A stretch of 64,000 nt of DNA, from assembly GCF_010667575.1 (NCBI RefSeq), contig NZ_JAABNT010000014.1:1-64000 (forward strand). The letters run 5' to 3'. Under the pieces are notes generated by a model, which saw only the letters and a program-made list of their open reading frames with translations, had not been told where the DNA came from and searched no databases. Made by a program: the position numbers and the translations under genes. This document shows positions 26,803 through 35,241 of the stretch, in pieces. Origin of the DNA: Sulfitobacter sediminilitoris (lineage in GTDB: Bacteria > Pseudomonadota > Alphaproteobacteria > Rhodobacterales > Rhodobacteraceae). Every line of letters begins with the position of its first letter. The stretch's first letter is position 1.

Positions 26803-27852
26803 TCACTTCTCCTTGATGCTTGCAACCAACAGATGCTTCTTGACAATCTGAACTGGATAACCGTCACCGTAAAGTGAGCCAATGCCCATCCGGCATCGCC
26901 AACCACCAATTTGATCTATCAGCTCCAACGGGCACTCAACGGCCCTGAGACGGTCCCTCATGGTGTGCCTGAGGCAATGAGCGGTCAGTCCGTCAAAGTC
27001 CCTCTTCAACCACTTGTTCAGGGCATTGGACGCATGGGTTGCCTTGCAGGTGCCGTCCTTGATGTACCGAGGGAACAACCACTGTCCGTCTGAGCTTTGG
27101 ACTGCCCTCTCCATCGCTAGCTTGGCGTATCCCACCAGAGGGAGTGTCCGTGTCGAGTTTGGTGTCTTCAATCTTCTTGCAGAGTTTGGACGGATGTGGA
27201 TCAGGTCCTCCTGTAGGTCGATGTCTTCCAGCCTCAGTCCAACAATCTCCGCTAATCGACACCCAGTCTCACCCAGCAAGGGCATCAGAAGCTTCACCGT
27301 ACTGCCGGAGGACAGAGCCTTGTCGTATCCCTGCTTCAGTTGCTCTCTCGTGAACACCCCTCGCTTGAATGTGTCCTCTCCCTCTCCTTGGATCATCAAC
27401 CGTGTGAAGGGGTTTCTCTTGTCGAGGTCCAACTCCGAATAGGCATAGTTCAGGATAGCTGACAGGCTGTTGATCCTACGTCTGACCGTAGCTGTCTTGT
27501 TCCCTCGCAGGATCAGGTGGCGCACAAAGAGCTTGACATCCTCTCGGGTATAGTCACTAACCTCCCTGTCTCCTGCCAAGGATATGAATGTTGAGAGGGC
27601 CACCCGAGGCGGTGTCTGGTCGATCTTCCTCAGGGCTAGGTATTCCTCTGCGATCTCTGACAACAGGTAGGACCGAGGTTTGAAACTCTCTACGACAGAG
27701 ACAACATCAACAGGGGTGATCCTTGTCGTAGCGCTCCAAGACCCCTCTAAGACATTACTCAGACGTTCTGCATAGGCTTCCGCTTCATCCGGGTCTTTCG
27801 ACAGGGCCTGTCTGATGAAATCCCCATAGATTCTTACGGCATGTTTGGGCAC
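26803..27852 (-). CDS. tyrosine recombinase (island integrase)
   Basis: 349 residues from a GTG. Catalytic residues are visible: Arg in GETGCRLAEIVGL near residue 200, Lys in ARRLKT, His-x-x-Arg in AHCLRHTMRDR near 295, the second His position taken by Trp in IGGWRC, and the Tyr in SLYGDGYP near 330. It integrates or excises the element at tRNA-Leu. The frame extends upstream of the GTG with a family-like segment (RRAGTFYYNRRVP) to a TAA at 27892-27894 with no ATG, so the true start may be nonstandard (ATT at 27888) or lost. The arm-like repeat 27897-27913 lies just upstream. Confidence 0.9.
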   Translation of the reverse strand: MPKHAVRIYGDFIRQALSKDPDEAEAYAERLSNVLEGSWSATTRITPVDVVSVVESFKPRSYLLSEIAEEYLALRKIDQTPPRVALSTFISLAGDREVSDYTREDVKLFVRHLILRGNKTATVRRRINSLSAILNYAYSELDLDKRNPFTRLMIQGEGEDTFKRGVFTREQLKQGYDKALSSGSTVKLLMPLLGETGCRLAEIVGLRLEDIDLQEDLIHIRPNSARRLKTPNSTRTLPLVGYAKLAMERAVQSSDGQWLFPRYIKDGTCKATHASNALNKWLKRDFDGLTAHCLRHTMRDRLRAVECPLELIDQIGGWRCRMGIGSLYGDGYPVQIVKKHLLVASIKEK

Positions 27853-27896
27853 ACGACGGTTGTAGTAAAAGGTCCCTGCACGACGAATTGTTTACG

Positions 27897-27913
27897 GAAT
27901 GTGTGACAAGATG
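27897..27913 (+). repeat. candidate integrase arm site, right end
   Basis: GAATGTGTGACAAGATG, identical to 21355-21371. It sits between the integrase start and the tRNA, so a bound recombinase could also repress its own gene. Confidence 0.5.
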
Positions 27914-27965
27914 ACATCCTCCGATGGTTAAAGTCGAAGGAATTTCAGTAGGTTGTCTGATGGTA

Positions 27966-28045
27966 GTGGTGCGGGTGAAGGGACTCGAACCCCCACGCCA
28001 TAGGCGCCAGAACCTAAATCTGGTGCGTCTACCAATTCCGCCACA
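27966..28045 (-). repeat. right attachment repeat (attR) inside the intact tRNA-Leu
   Basis: 80 bases identical to 21147-21226, covering the tRNA from its 3' CCA plus one base to within five bases of its 5' end. The island carries this copy so that the tRNA gene remains whole after integration. Confidence 0.93.
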
Positions 28046-28050
28046 CCCGC
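27967..28050 (-). tRNA. tRNA-Leu, anticodon UAG
   Basis: 84 nucleotides including an encoded CCA. The acceptor stem GCGGGTG pairs with CACCCGC. The anticodon stem CCAGA/TCTGG encloses loop TTTAGGT with anticodon TAG, a long variable arm CGCCTATGGCG marks a class II tRNA, and GGTTCGAGTCC forms the T arm. It reads CUA and other CUN leucine codons. Transcription enters from the right, from chromosomal sequence unaffected by the island. Confidence 0.97.
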
Positions 28051-28194
28051 ACGCTGTCACCTGATGTCCGGCAACTCGCGCTGATTAGCAAAGACTTGGA
28101 CCCATGGCGAGGCCAAAAAAGGGCAAGACTTTAACAAGATGTTGTCATATAGTTTCGATAACCAGAGCAGGTTAATAATAAGAAAGTGACGCCC

Positions 28195-28716
28195 ATGGAG
28201 CCGAAAACGGTCGGGCGCGTTGACGGCCGCGACCGTCATGCGGGCCATTTTACCCCCTATGCCGTGATGGACACCGGACTGATTCACGGTTCCATGCTGC
28301 TGACCCTTGATGGGGAAATGCCAGTTGAGTTTCTGTCAGTGGGTGACAAGCTGATCACGCGGGACACTGGAATTTCCAAAGTTGAGCATATTCAACGGTC
28401 GACACGTCAAGTGCACACCATTGCCTTTGCCGCCGGATCACTGGGAGACACGCGGCCAGAGCATGACGCGCATCTCGCTGGCGACCAGATGGTTCTTATT
28501 CGTGATTGGCGCGCACGGGCGCTGTTCAATTCCGAGCGTGCCCTTGTTGCTGCGCGCGCCCTGGTAGACGGGGAATTCATTACCCATCTCGGCATTCGCG
28601 AAACGACGCTCTACCAGATCTTCTGCGACGGGCCGCACATCCTGTATTGCGACGGTCTTGAGCTTAGCACAGCCGACGGGGCGAAAGCGCGCGGCGCGGT
28701 GCTGCACGCAGCTTAA
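28195..28716 (+). CDS. Hint-domain (hedgehog/intein-like) protein
   Basis: 173 residues from the ATG at 28195; a GTG at 28186 is an alternative. The Hint core is seen in GSMLLTLDGEMPVEFLSVGDKLITRD near residue 32, continuing through PEHDAHLAGDQMVLIRD and YQIFCDGPHILYCDGL. Proteins of this kind are widespread in roseobacters, usually without known function. The expected N-terminal Cys at the splice point is Ser here. The stop interlocks with the nnrDE stop on a shared TTAA, so the two genes converge without any gap. Confidence 0.8.
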   Translation: MEPKTVGRVDGRDRHAGHFTPYAVMDTGLIHGSMLLTLDGEMPVEFLSVGDKLITRDTGISKVEHIQRSTRQVHTIAFAAGSLGDTRPEHDAHLAGDQMVLIRDWRARALFNSERALVAARALVDGEFITHLGIRETTLYQIFCDGPHILYCDGLELSTADGAKARGAVLHAA

Positions 28717-30371
28717 CAGCCCATTTCTCGAAGCGTTTGCGGCAACTGTTCCGGCAGGTCTTCGGCGATAAGGCCGGGGCCAAATCCGCGTGCTGCTTCT
28801 GCGTGCAGATAGGCTGCGATTTCAGTCATCACGAACAGATCACTGCTCAGATGCGGTGCCGCCAGCCCGGCGATCAAACCTGCCAGCACATCCCCTGCCC
28901 CCGCTGTCGCGAGCCAGGGCACCTCGCGGCCATACGTTGCGGCATGTAGCGACGCCCCGCCATCGGGTTGCGCGATCACTGTATCGGGCCCTTTCAACAG
29001 GATGGTACAACCCGCCCGCGCTGCCGCTTGCCGGGCAGCATCGACCTTGGACAGGTCTGTTCGTGCCCGTCCGCTCAGATCCTGGAACAGGCGCGCAAAT
29101 TCCCCCTCGTGCGGGGTCAGGATGGTGCGCTCATGACAATGCTTGAACAGTGCGTCAGGATCGCCTTCGAAACTCGTCAAGGCATCTGCATCCAGCACGA
29201 CCACCGGATCACGCCCAGATGATCCTGCGGCACGCCGCCCCAGAACCTCAATCACCCTGCTGCGCGTGGCATCGGACACACCCATGCCGGGGCCAAGGCA
29301 AAAACCGGTTGCCCGGCCATCCACCACATCCGCCAATAACTGGTCCTTTGCCAGTGATCGCAACATGATCGCGTCCAGATGACAGGCATTCTCAATCAAA
29401 GCGGAGGGTGGACACAGTACTGTCACCAAACCAGCGCCGGACCGCAAAGCTGCACGCGCCGCCATCCGTGCCGCGCCGCCACGCCCTACACCACCTGCGA
29501 AGACAATCACGTGACCATGGTCGTACTTATGACCCATGGCGTAATTCTTGCTCAGCGCGGTTTTCGGCCAGATGCGTTTTGAAAGAGGTCGGCCGAGGAA
29601 ACGCGGCTCCACCAGCCGCACACGCGAGGGGTCAGGCGGCATGCCCAGCATCGCGCGTTCCGCTTGGAGGTCCTCAAGCCCAATATCGACGATACTCAGC
29701 TTGCGGCACAGCGCTGGCCCCATCCCCAGATAATGCCCAATTTTCGGCGCATGAAATGTCACCGTCAGATCGGCCATGTTCAGTGTTTTGGGCCAAGGAT
29801 GCGCATCCTCATCTTCATAGTCAAAATCCGTCAGTACGTGGCCCCGGTCCAGATCCAGACCAGAAGGACAATCTACGGCTACGGTCTTGATATCCGTGGC
29901 ACGTTTCCACACCGTCTTGGCTTTCGAATTCAGCGCAAGGGCAATATGCTCTGGCAGTGGTCGCGTCAGACCGATGCCAAAAACCGCATCAATGATGACG
30001 TCCGGCCTTGGACCGGAGTAGATATCATCCGCCGACAAGGACAGAACCGCGTGTTTTTCGGCCCATCTGTCATGGTTGGTCTTTGCATCTGGCGGCAGCT
30101 TTGAAGGATCGCCGAAAAGGTGTGCGCGGACCTCCCACCCCATCTCATCCAGGAGACGCGCAATGACAAAACCGTCCCCACCGTTGTTGCCCGGCCCACA
30201 CAGGATGACAGCAGCACGGTCGCCATCCTTCAGCTTGGGCCACTCACTAAAAATGGCGTCAACGACGCCCTGCCCCGCGCGCTCCATCAACTCAAGACCG
30301 GTGACCGCGCCGCTGCCTATGGCAGCCTGTTCAATCTCGCGCATTTGCGTCGAAGTCAGCAGTTCGGTCAT
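28713..30371 (-). CDS. nnrDE: bifunctional NAD(P)H-hydrate epimerase / ADP-dependent NAD(P)H-hydrate dehydratase
   Basis: 552 residues. The N-terminal YjeF epimerase domain (about 1-215) has CGPGNNGGDGFVIAR near residue 55. The C-terminal ribokinase-like dehydratase (about 260-545) has AGGVGRGGAARMAARAAL, LTPHEGEFARL and the catalytic GAGDVLAGLIAG near 510. The enzyme repairs damaged, hydrated NADH and NADPH. It is divergent from glnB, with 175 bases between the two starts. Confidence 0.95.
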   Translation of the reverse strand: MTELLTSTQMREIEQAAIGSGAVTGLELMERAGQGVVDAIFSEWPKLKDGDRAAVILCGPGNNGGDGFVIARLLDEMGWEVRAHLFGDPSKLPPDAKTNHDRWAEKHAVLSLSADDIYSGPRPDVIIDAVFGIGLTRPLPEHIALALNSKAKTVWKRATDIKTVAVDCPSGLDLDRGHVLTDFDYEDEDAHPWPKTLNMADLTVTFHAPKIGHYLGMGPALCRKLSIVDIGLEDLQAERAMLGMPPDPSRVRLVEPRFLGRPLSKRIWPKTALSKNYAMGHKYDHGHVIVFAGGVGRGGAARMAARAALRSGAGLVTVLCPPSALIENACHLDAIMLRSLAKDQLLADVVDGRATGFCLGPGMGVSDATRSRVIEVLGRRAAGSSGRDPVVVLDADALTSFEGDPDALFKHCHERTILTPHEGEFARLFQDLSGRARTDLSKVDAARQAAARAGCTILLKGPDTVIAQPDGGASLHAATYGREVPWLATAGAGDVLAGLIAGLAAPHLSSDLFVMTEIAAYLHAEAARGFGPGLIAEDLPEQLPQTLREMGC

Positions 30372-30510
30372 GCGTAGCGCACTCCTCGATTCAATTTCGC
30401 CTAACTTTTAATCGCTTCGCATAAAATAGCGGCACTCCGCGATGAATCAGTCTGATCCTTGGCGTCAGATTAACGGCCATTATGGATTCCCAACATTCGA
30501 AATGAAATGA

Positions 30511-30885
<375 letters not shown>

Positions 30886-30926
30886 ACCCACTCTCTACCA
30901 TCTCAAGGAAAAAAGGACTCTCCCTG

Positions 30927-32333
30927 ATGAGCACCAAGGATTTTCTGAAGCAAATCAAAGATGAAGATATCGAGTATGTCGACATCCGTTTTACCGACCC
31001 ACGTGGCAAGCTGCAGCACGTGACCGTCTGTGCCGATCAGGTAGACGAAGACTTTCTTGACGAAGGTTTCATGTTTGATGGCTCCTCAATCGCGGGCTGG
31101 AAGTCCATTGAAGCTTCCGACATGAAGCTGATGCCAGACACGACAAGTGGCTATGTCGACCCATTCTATGCGGAAAAAACGATGTGCGTACACTGCTCCG
31201 TCGTTGAACCTGACACCGGCGAGGCTTATGACCGCGACCCCCGCGGCACTGCCGAGAAGGCCGAGGCGTATCTCAAGTCATCCGGCATCGGTGATGTGGC
31301 CTACATGGGTCCAGAAGCGGAATTCTTCCTGTTTGACGACGTCCGTTTCTCCAACAGCATCAACAAGGTATCTTATGAGGTCGACGCAACCGACGCGTCA
31401 TGGAACACTGACACCGAGTACGAGATGGGCAACATGGGCCATCGTCCTGGCGTCAAGGGTGGCTACTTCCCCGTGAACCCAACGGACGAAGCGCAGGACC
31501 TGCGGTCCGAGATGCTTTCAACCATGAAGCGCCTTGGCATGAAGGTCGACAAGCACCACCACGAGGTAGCCTCTTGTCAGCACGAGCTGGGCCTGATCTT
31601 TGACAGCCTCACCAAGCAGGCTGACGAGCTTCAGAAATACAAGTACGTGATCCACAACGTGGCACATGCATACGGCAAATCGGCAACCTTCATGCCCAAG
31701 CCCATCGCAGGCGACAACGGCACCGGCATGCACGTCAACATGTCTATCTGGAAAGACGGCAAGCCGCTTTTCGCAGGCGACAAATACGCTGACCTGTCTC
31801 AGGAAGCGCTGTGGTACATCGGCGGCATCCTGCACCACGCCAAGGCTCTGAACGCCTTTACCAACCCGGCGACAAACTCCTACAAGCGTCTGATTCCGGG
31901 CTTTGAAGCTCCCGTTCTGCGCGCCTACTCCGCGCGCAACCGGTCTGGCTGTGTCCGGATCCCATGGACAGAAAGCCCAAAGGCCAAGCGTGTTGAGGCG
32001 CGTTTCCCTGATCCGGCATCCAACCCTTACCTCGCCTTCGCAGCGCTGCTGATGGCTGGCCTTGACGGTATCAAGAACAAGATCGATCCGGGCGAAGCCA
32101 TGGACAAGAACCTCTATGACCTGCCCGCAGAAGAACTGGCTGGTATCCCGACGGTTTGCGGTTCTCTGCGCGAGGCACTGGAAGAACTGCAGGCGGATAT
32201 GGACTTCCTGCTGGCCGGTGACGTGTTCACCCGTGACCAGATCGAAGGCTACATTGAGCTGAAGATGGAAGAGGTGCACGCCTATGAGCACACGCCTCAC
32301 CCGGTAGAATTCCAGATGTACTACAGCTGCTAA
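30927..32333 (+). CDS. glnA: glutamine synthetase, type I
   Basis: 468 residues, the GSI length. Motifs include FDGSSIAGW near residue 52, the ATP region [16 protein letters not shown] near 258, and the adenylylated tyrosine in KNLYDLP, which counts to position 397 as in E. coli. It forms glutamine from glutamate and ammonia, regulated by GlnB and GlnE. AAGGAAAAAAGGA precedes the start, and a strong hairpin ends the operon at 32354. Confidence 0.98.
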   Translation: MSTKDFLKQIKDEDIEYVDIRFTDPRGKLQHVTVCADQVDEDFLDEGFMFDGSSIAGWKSIEASDMKLMPDTTSGYVDPFYAEKTMCVHCSVVEPDTGEAYDRDPRGTAEKAEAYLKSSGIGDVAYMGPEAEFFLFDDVRFSNSINKVSYEVDATDASWNTDTEYEMGNMGHRPGVKGGYFPVNPTDEAQDLRSEMLSTMKRLGMKVDKHHHEVASCQHELGLIFDSLTKQADELQKYKYVIHNVAHAYGKSATFMPKPIAGDNGTGMHVNMSIWKDGKPLFAGDKYADLSQEALWYIGGILHHAKALNAFTNPATNSYKRLIPGFEAPVLRAYSARNRSGCVRIPWTESPKAKRVEARFPDPASNPYLAFAALLMAGLDGIKNKIDPGEAMDKNLYDLPAEELAGIPTVCGSLREALEELQADMDFLLAGDVFTRDQIEGYIELKMEEVHAYEHTPHPVEFQMYYSC

Positions 32334-32353
32334 TCTGTTGAAATTAAATTAGG

Positions 32354-32388
32354 AAAGGGCGCTCCTCGACGGGCGCCCTTTGCATTTT
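32354..32388 (+). terminator. rho-independent terminator of glnBA
   Basis: AAAGGGCGC and GCGCCCTTT form a perfect 9-bp stem at 32354-32381 around a 10-base loop, followed by TGCATTTTT. It lies 20 bases after the glnA stop. Confidence 0.85.
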
Positions 32389-32514
32389 TCCGCCATATTC
32401 CGGCATTCTGCTTCACGTTCTCGACCCGATGTTACCCAACGATTGCCCATGCTGTGCCCCATTTTGGCCTCGAATCTTAAGCAGAAAGTTAAGCAAGGAA
32501 GCGAGGAGACAGAC

Positions 32515-32763
32515 ATGGCGATTTCAAAGACAACGTTTGAAGAGCGGCTCGCACGCATCAACAAAGGTCAAACTGTAGATCAGGCCGCAATCGTTGGTCG
32601 ATCAAAGAAGCGCCGCTCCATCCGCGCCCGCTGTTTCACATTTCCTTTCATGGTCGGCGTCGGCATTCTGACGGGTGGTACAGCCTATGCATGGGCAGCG
32701 ACACAGCCAGAACTGAACCTTGCGCTCTCTGAAATTCAGTGGGTTCTTGCACTGGCAAGTTAA
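32515..32763 (+). CDS. small single-helix membrane protein
   Basis: 82 residues from MAISKTTFEERL, with GAGGAG nine bases before the ATG. The N-terminal half is basic (GRSKKRRSIRARC), followed by one hydrophobic helix (TFPFMVGVGILTGGTAYAW) near residues 42-62. The basic side suggests an N-in topology. It has its own position after the glnA terminator. Function unknown; this type of protein is common in roseobacters. Confidence 0.7.
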   Translation: MAISKTTFEERLARINKGQTVDQAAIVGRSKKRRSIRARCFTFPFMVGVGILTGGTAYAWAATQPELNLALSEIQWVLALAS

Positions 32764-32862
32764 CGCCGCTTCGCACTTTTGCGAAATACCACGCGTGGTT
32801 CCCCGTTGAACCCCACACAAACCTCGGTAATCTGAATATCTCAGATTTGTCAGAGGTTATTC

Positions 32863-33687
32863 ATGAACCGTTTTCATTCCTTCATAGTTTCAGCCGCCAC
32901 GTGCGTTACGCTTGCGGGGTCCGCATTCGCCGCAGAGTGCATCACATCCAAGGGCAATTTCGGCGCTTATAAACAGACGCTGGCGAAACAGGCTGCCGCT
33001 GCCGGTATCGGCCAGCGCGGATTACAGGCGCTCAATGCGGCGACATTGTCAGATATCACCTGGCGATTTGAATCCAATCCATCCAGCCAATCCGGCGTCT
33101 CACAAGGCGACCCAGCCCGCTTTCTTGCCAAACGGTCTGGCAGTTCTGCGCAGAACTTTGTCAATCAGACCCGCAAGAAGATTGCCCGCAATCCCAATAC
33201 CTTTGCCTCGATCGAACGCGCCTACGGTGTTCCTGCAAGTATTCTGGCCACCATCTGGGGGCTTGAGACCAGCTGGGGCGGGTATCTGGGCAAGACACCA
33301 ATCGTCAACGGCGCTGTAACGTTGTCGTCGTACTGCCGCCGTCACCCAAAGTTTGAAAGCCACGCCATCGCGGCACTGACCATGGCTGACCGCGGGGTCA
33401 TCACATCCGGGACGCGTGGCGGGCCATCCGGGGAACTGGGTCATATGCAATTTTTGGCGGGCAACTGGCTGCGGTACGGGGTAGATGGCAACGGCGACGG
33501 GCGGGCAGACCCTTATAATGCCGTGGATGCGCTGGCGACGGCAGCGAATATGTTGCGTCAGAACGGATGGAAAGCGGGCCAGCCTTTCGGTCAGGGAACG
33601 CCGAACTTCAAAGTGTTGTCGGCATGGAACGACAGCGGCAACTATCAGCGCGCGATTGCCTACGCTGCTGGACTGGTCGATGGGTAG
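32863..33687 (+). CDS. periplasmic lytic murein transglycosylase (MltB type)
   Basis: 274 residues with a signal peptide ending in GSAFA. The catalytic Glu is in IWGLETSWGG near residue 130, and GELGHMQFLAGNW and DPYNAVDALATAANML follow, as in SLT family 3 (MltB) enzymes. It cleaves peptidoglycan glycan chains, leaving 1,6-anhydromuramyl ends. It has no lipobox, so it is probably soluble in the periplasm. It lacks the peptidoglycan-binding C-terminal domain of longer members. Confidence 0.88.
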   Translation: MNRFHSFIVSAATCVTLAGSAFAAECITSKGNFGAYKQTLAKQAAAAGIGQRGLQALNAATLSDITWRFESNPSSQSGVSQGDPARFLAKRSGSSAQNFVNQTRKKIARNPNTFASIERAYGVPASILATIWGLETSWGGYLGKTPIVNGAVTLSSYCRRHPKFESHAIAALTMADRGVITSGTRGGPSGELGHMQFLAGNWLRYGVDGNGDGRADPYNAVDALATAANMLRQNGWKAGQPFGQGTPNFKVLSAWNDSGNYQRAIAYAAGLVDG

Positions 33688-33936
33688 CGACTGACGACAA
33701 GCTGTCCGTATCCGCTTGATTGTCGAAATCATTACGAGAATGCCGCAGCTGTAGCTGCTGTCGCACTGATAGGCTTGCGCCACATAACAACTCTGCCTAT
33801 ATCCGCCGTCCTAGGGTCAGGCCCCTGCCGTCCGCAATCCGGTGAAGTCCTGTATTGATAGACACACCTTCAATCTCGCCGATTGACGGGCAACGCGGAC
33901 CCCCTCTTTCACTTCGAGCGAGAAGGAGTGTTTGAC

Positions 33937-34365
33937 ATGACGACATTACAAATCCCATCCCGCGATGTGCTCAAGGCGCAGGCAAAGCGCTTGCGCGGCG
34001 ATCTGGCCGAGCGTGGCCAGACCATCAGCCATGCACAGGCGCTAGAGACCATCGCGCATCAGTGGGGCGCGCGCGATTGGAACACGCTCGCCGCGCTTGC
34101 GACAACCGCGCACGCGGGCGGATACGCCTCGGGCCAACATGTCTCGGGGCGGTATCTGGGCCATGTCTTTGACGGAGAGGTCAAGGCTGCACGCCAATCT
34201 GCCAACGGCTATTGGTCGCTCACCTTGCGCTTCGACGCACCCATCGACGTGGTGGCATCCACGCTCTTCAGCAGCTTTCGCCGTCAGGTGAATGTGACTG
34301 TCACGCCCAAAGGCGTGTCACCGCAAAAGACTTCGGACGGGCAGCCGCATCTGGTCCTGACATAA
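33937..34365 (+). CDS. glyoxalase-related protein
   Basis: 142 residues from MTTLQIPSRDVLKAQAKRLR, with AAGGAG ten bases ahead of the ATG. Residues 1-55 (LRGDLAERGQTISHAQALETIAHQWGARDWNTLAAL) are the helical domain that precedes or accompanies glyoxalase-superfamily proteins in proteobacteria. The second half is a beta-rich domain (DGEVKAARQSANGYWSLTLRF). Its function is not established. A shared bidirectional hairpin ends it. Confidence 0.75.
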   Translation: MTTLQIPSRDVLKAQAKRLRGDLAERGQTISHAQALETIAHQWGARDWNTLAALATTAHAGGYASGQHVSGRYLGHVFDGEVKAARQSANGYWSLTLRFDAPIDVVASTLFSSFRRQVNVTVTPKGVSPQKTSDGQPHLVLT

Positions 34366-34376
34366 AAATGACCTGT

Positions 34377-34405
34377 GATTGAGCCGCCGTGCAGGCGGCT
34401 CAATC
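34377..34405. terminator. bidirectional terminator between convergent genes
   Basis: GATTGAGCCGCC and GGCGGCTCAATC form a perfect 12-bp stem with a GTGCA loop. The TGA of the DUF3445 gene (34400-34402) lies inside the right arm. An A-run on the left serves as the T-tract for leftward transcripts. Confidence 0.8.
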
Positions 34406-35164
34406 TGCCGTGTTGGGGACGGTCCAGGTGTGAATGGTGAATATGACGGCCTGCGTCTGAGGCATCCGAATTATGCACTGGCGCTCGGACCGGATGAACG
34501 AAGGGATCCCGTGTTCACGTTTCTTGCGCGGCTGGTGCAGATCGGCCTCGACATAGGCAAGTCGATTAAACCGCCAAAGCGGCCTGCCCACCTGAACACC
34601 ATCAAACAGTCGCTGCACACGACGGGCGATATCCGTGTCGTATTCCGGCACCGGCACGTGAATGTCAGTCAGCGGCCTGCCCGCTTTCTCTGCCAAGCGC
34701 CAATTTGCTGGAAAACACAGGAAAGCGCCGGTCAGCACATGTTCGTCATTGCGTTTCTCTAGAATGCAAATGTCCTCCTGAACCAAGGCGCCCAAAGTTC
34801 GCAACGGATCATCAGGCATAATCTTAACCCGCCGACCATCCGGGCAGCGAACCTCATCGTCTGACACTACAAAACCCTTGCCGGGCAATATCTTGAGCGC
34901 CTCCTGCAGAACCTCTTGCGCCGCTGGCAGTGCCGCTGGATCAAGCCACAGAACAGCCTCCTCGCGCTGCTCAAGCAACTCAAGCCGATAAGACATCTGT
35001 GCCGCGTATGCGTCATCAACCCGCAGCCAGTCATCGGGAGCGCAGGGCGCAACACCCGGCAGCGATTTCTGTCCCCGCATCTCATCCGGCAGGAAACGTT
35101 GAAGGATCGTTTTCATCCGGCGAAAATACGGAGGGCGACGGGGAATGTCTTGCAAAAACGACAT
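34400..35164 (-). CDS. DUF3445 protein (heme-dependent oxidative N-demethylase-like)
   Basis: About 254 residues from the ATG at 35164; a TTG at 35191 or the ATG at 35116 are alternatives, none with a strong ribosome binding site. Family features are PGVAPCAPDDWLRVDDAYAAQM near the start, CILEKRNDEHVLTGAFLCFPANWRLAEKAGRPLTDIH in the middle, and RSERQCIIRMPQTQAVIFTIHTW at the end. Relatives include the dimethylamine monooxygenase subunit system and heme-dependent N-demethylases of methylated amine use. No partner dmm genes are adjacent. It is divergent from dddP by 77 bases. Confidence 0.8.
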   Translation of the reverse strand: MSFLQDIPRRPPYFRRMKTILQRFLPDEMRGQKSLPGVAPCAPDDWLRVDDAYAAQMSYRLELLEQREEAVLWLDPAALPAAQEVLQEALKILPGKGFVVSDDEVRCPDGRRVKIMPDDPLRTLGALVQEDICILEKRNDEHVLTGAFLCFPANWRLAEKAGRPLTDIHVPVPEYDTDIARRVQRLFDGVQVGRPLWRFNRLAYVEADLHQPRKKREHGIPSFIRSERQCIIRMPQTQAVIFTIHTWTVPNTAD

Positions 35165-35241
35165 GCGAAAGCGTCGGTTTACCACATCCAACTGCCTGAA
35201 AAATGGGCAAGCATGAGATGAATAGCCACGAGAGCCGCGCC

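Larger units (their letters stand above)
21147..28045. mobile_element. integrative element inserted in tRNA-Leu(UAG), about 6.9 kb
   Basis: Bounded by the 80-bp direct repeat, with a tyrosine recombinase 114 bases inside the intact tRNA copy and pointing inward. Base composition is visibly A+T-richer than the flanks, most strongly in 21903-24890. No replication, conjugation or phage structural genes are seen, so it is probably a satellite-type genomic island mobilised by its integrase or now decaying. The cargo is a CphA-like/CapA fusion, two cytoplasmic proteins of unknown function, a small membrane protein, and remnants of two other recombinases. Confidence 0.9.
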
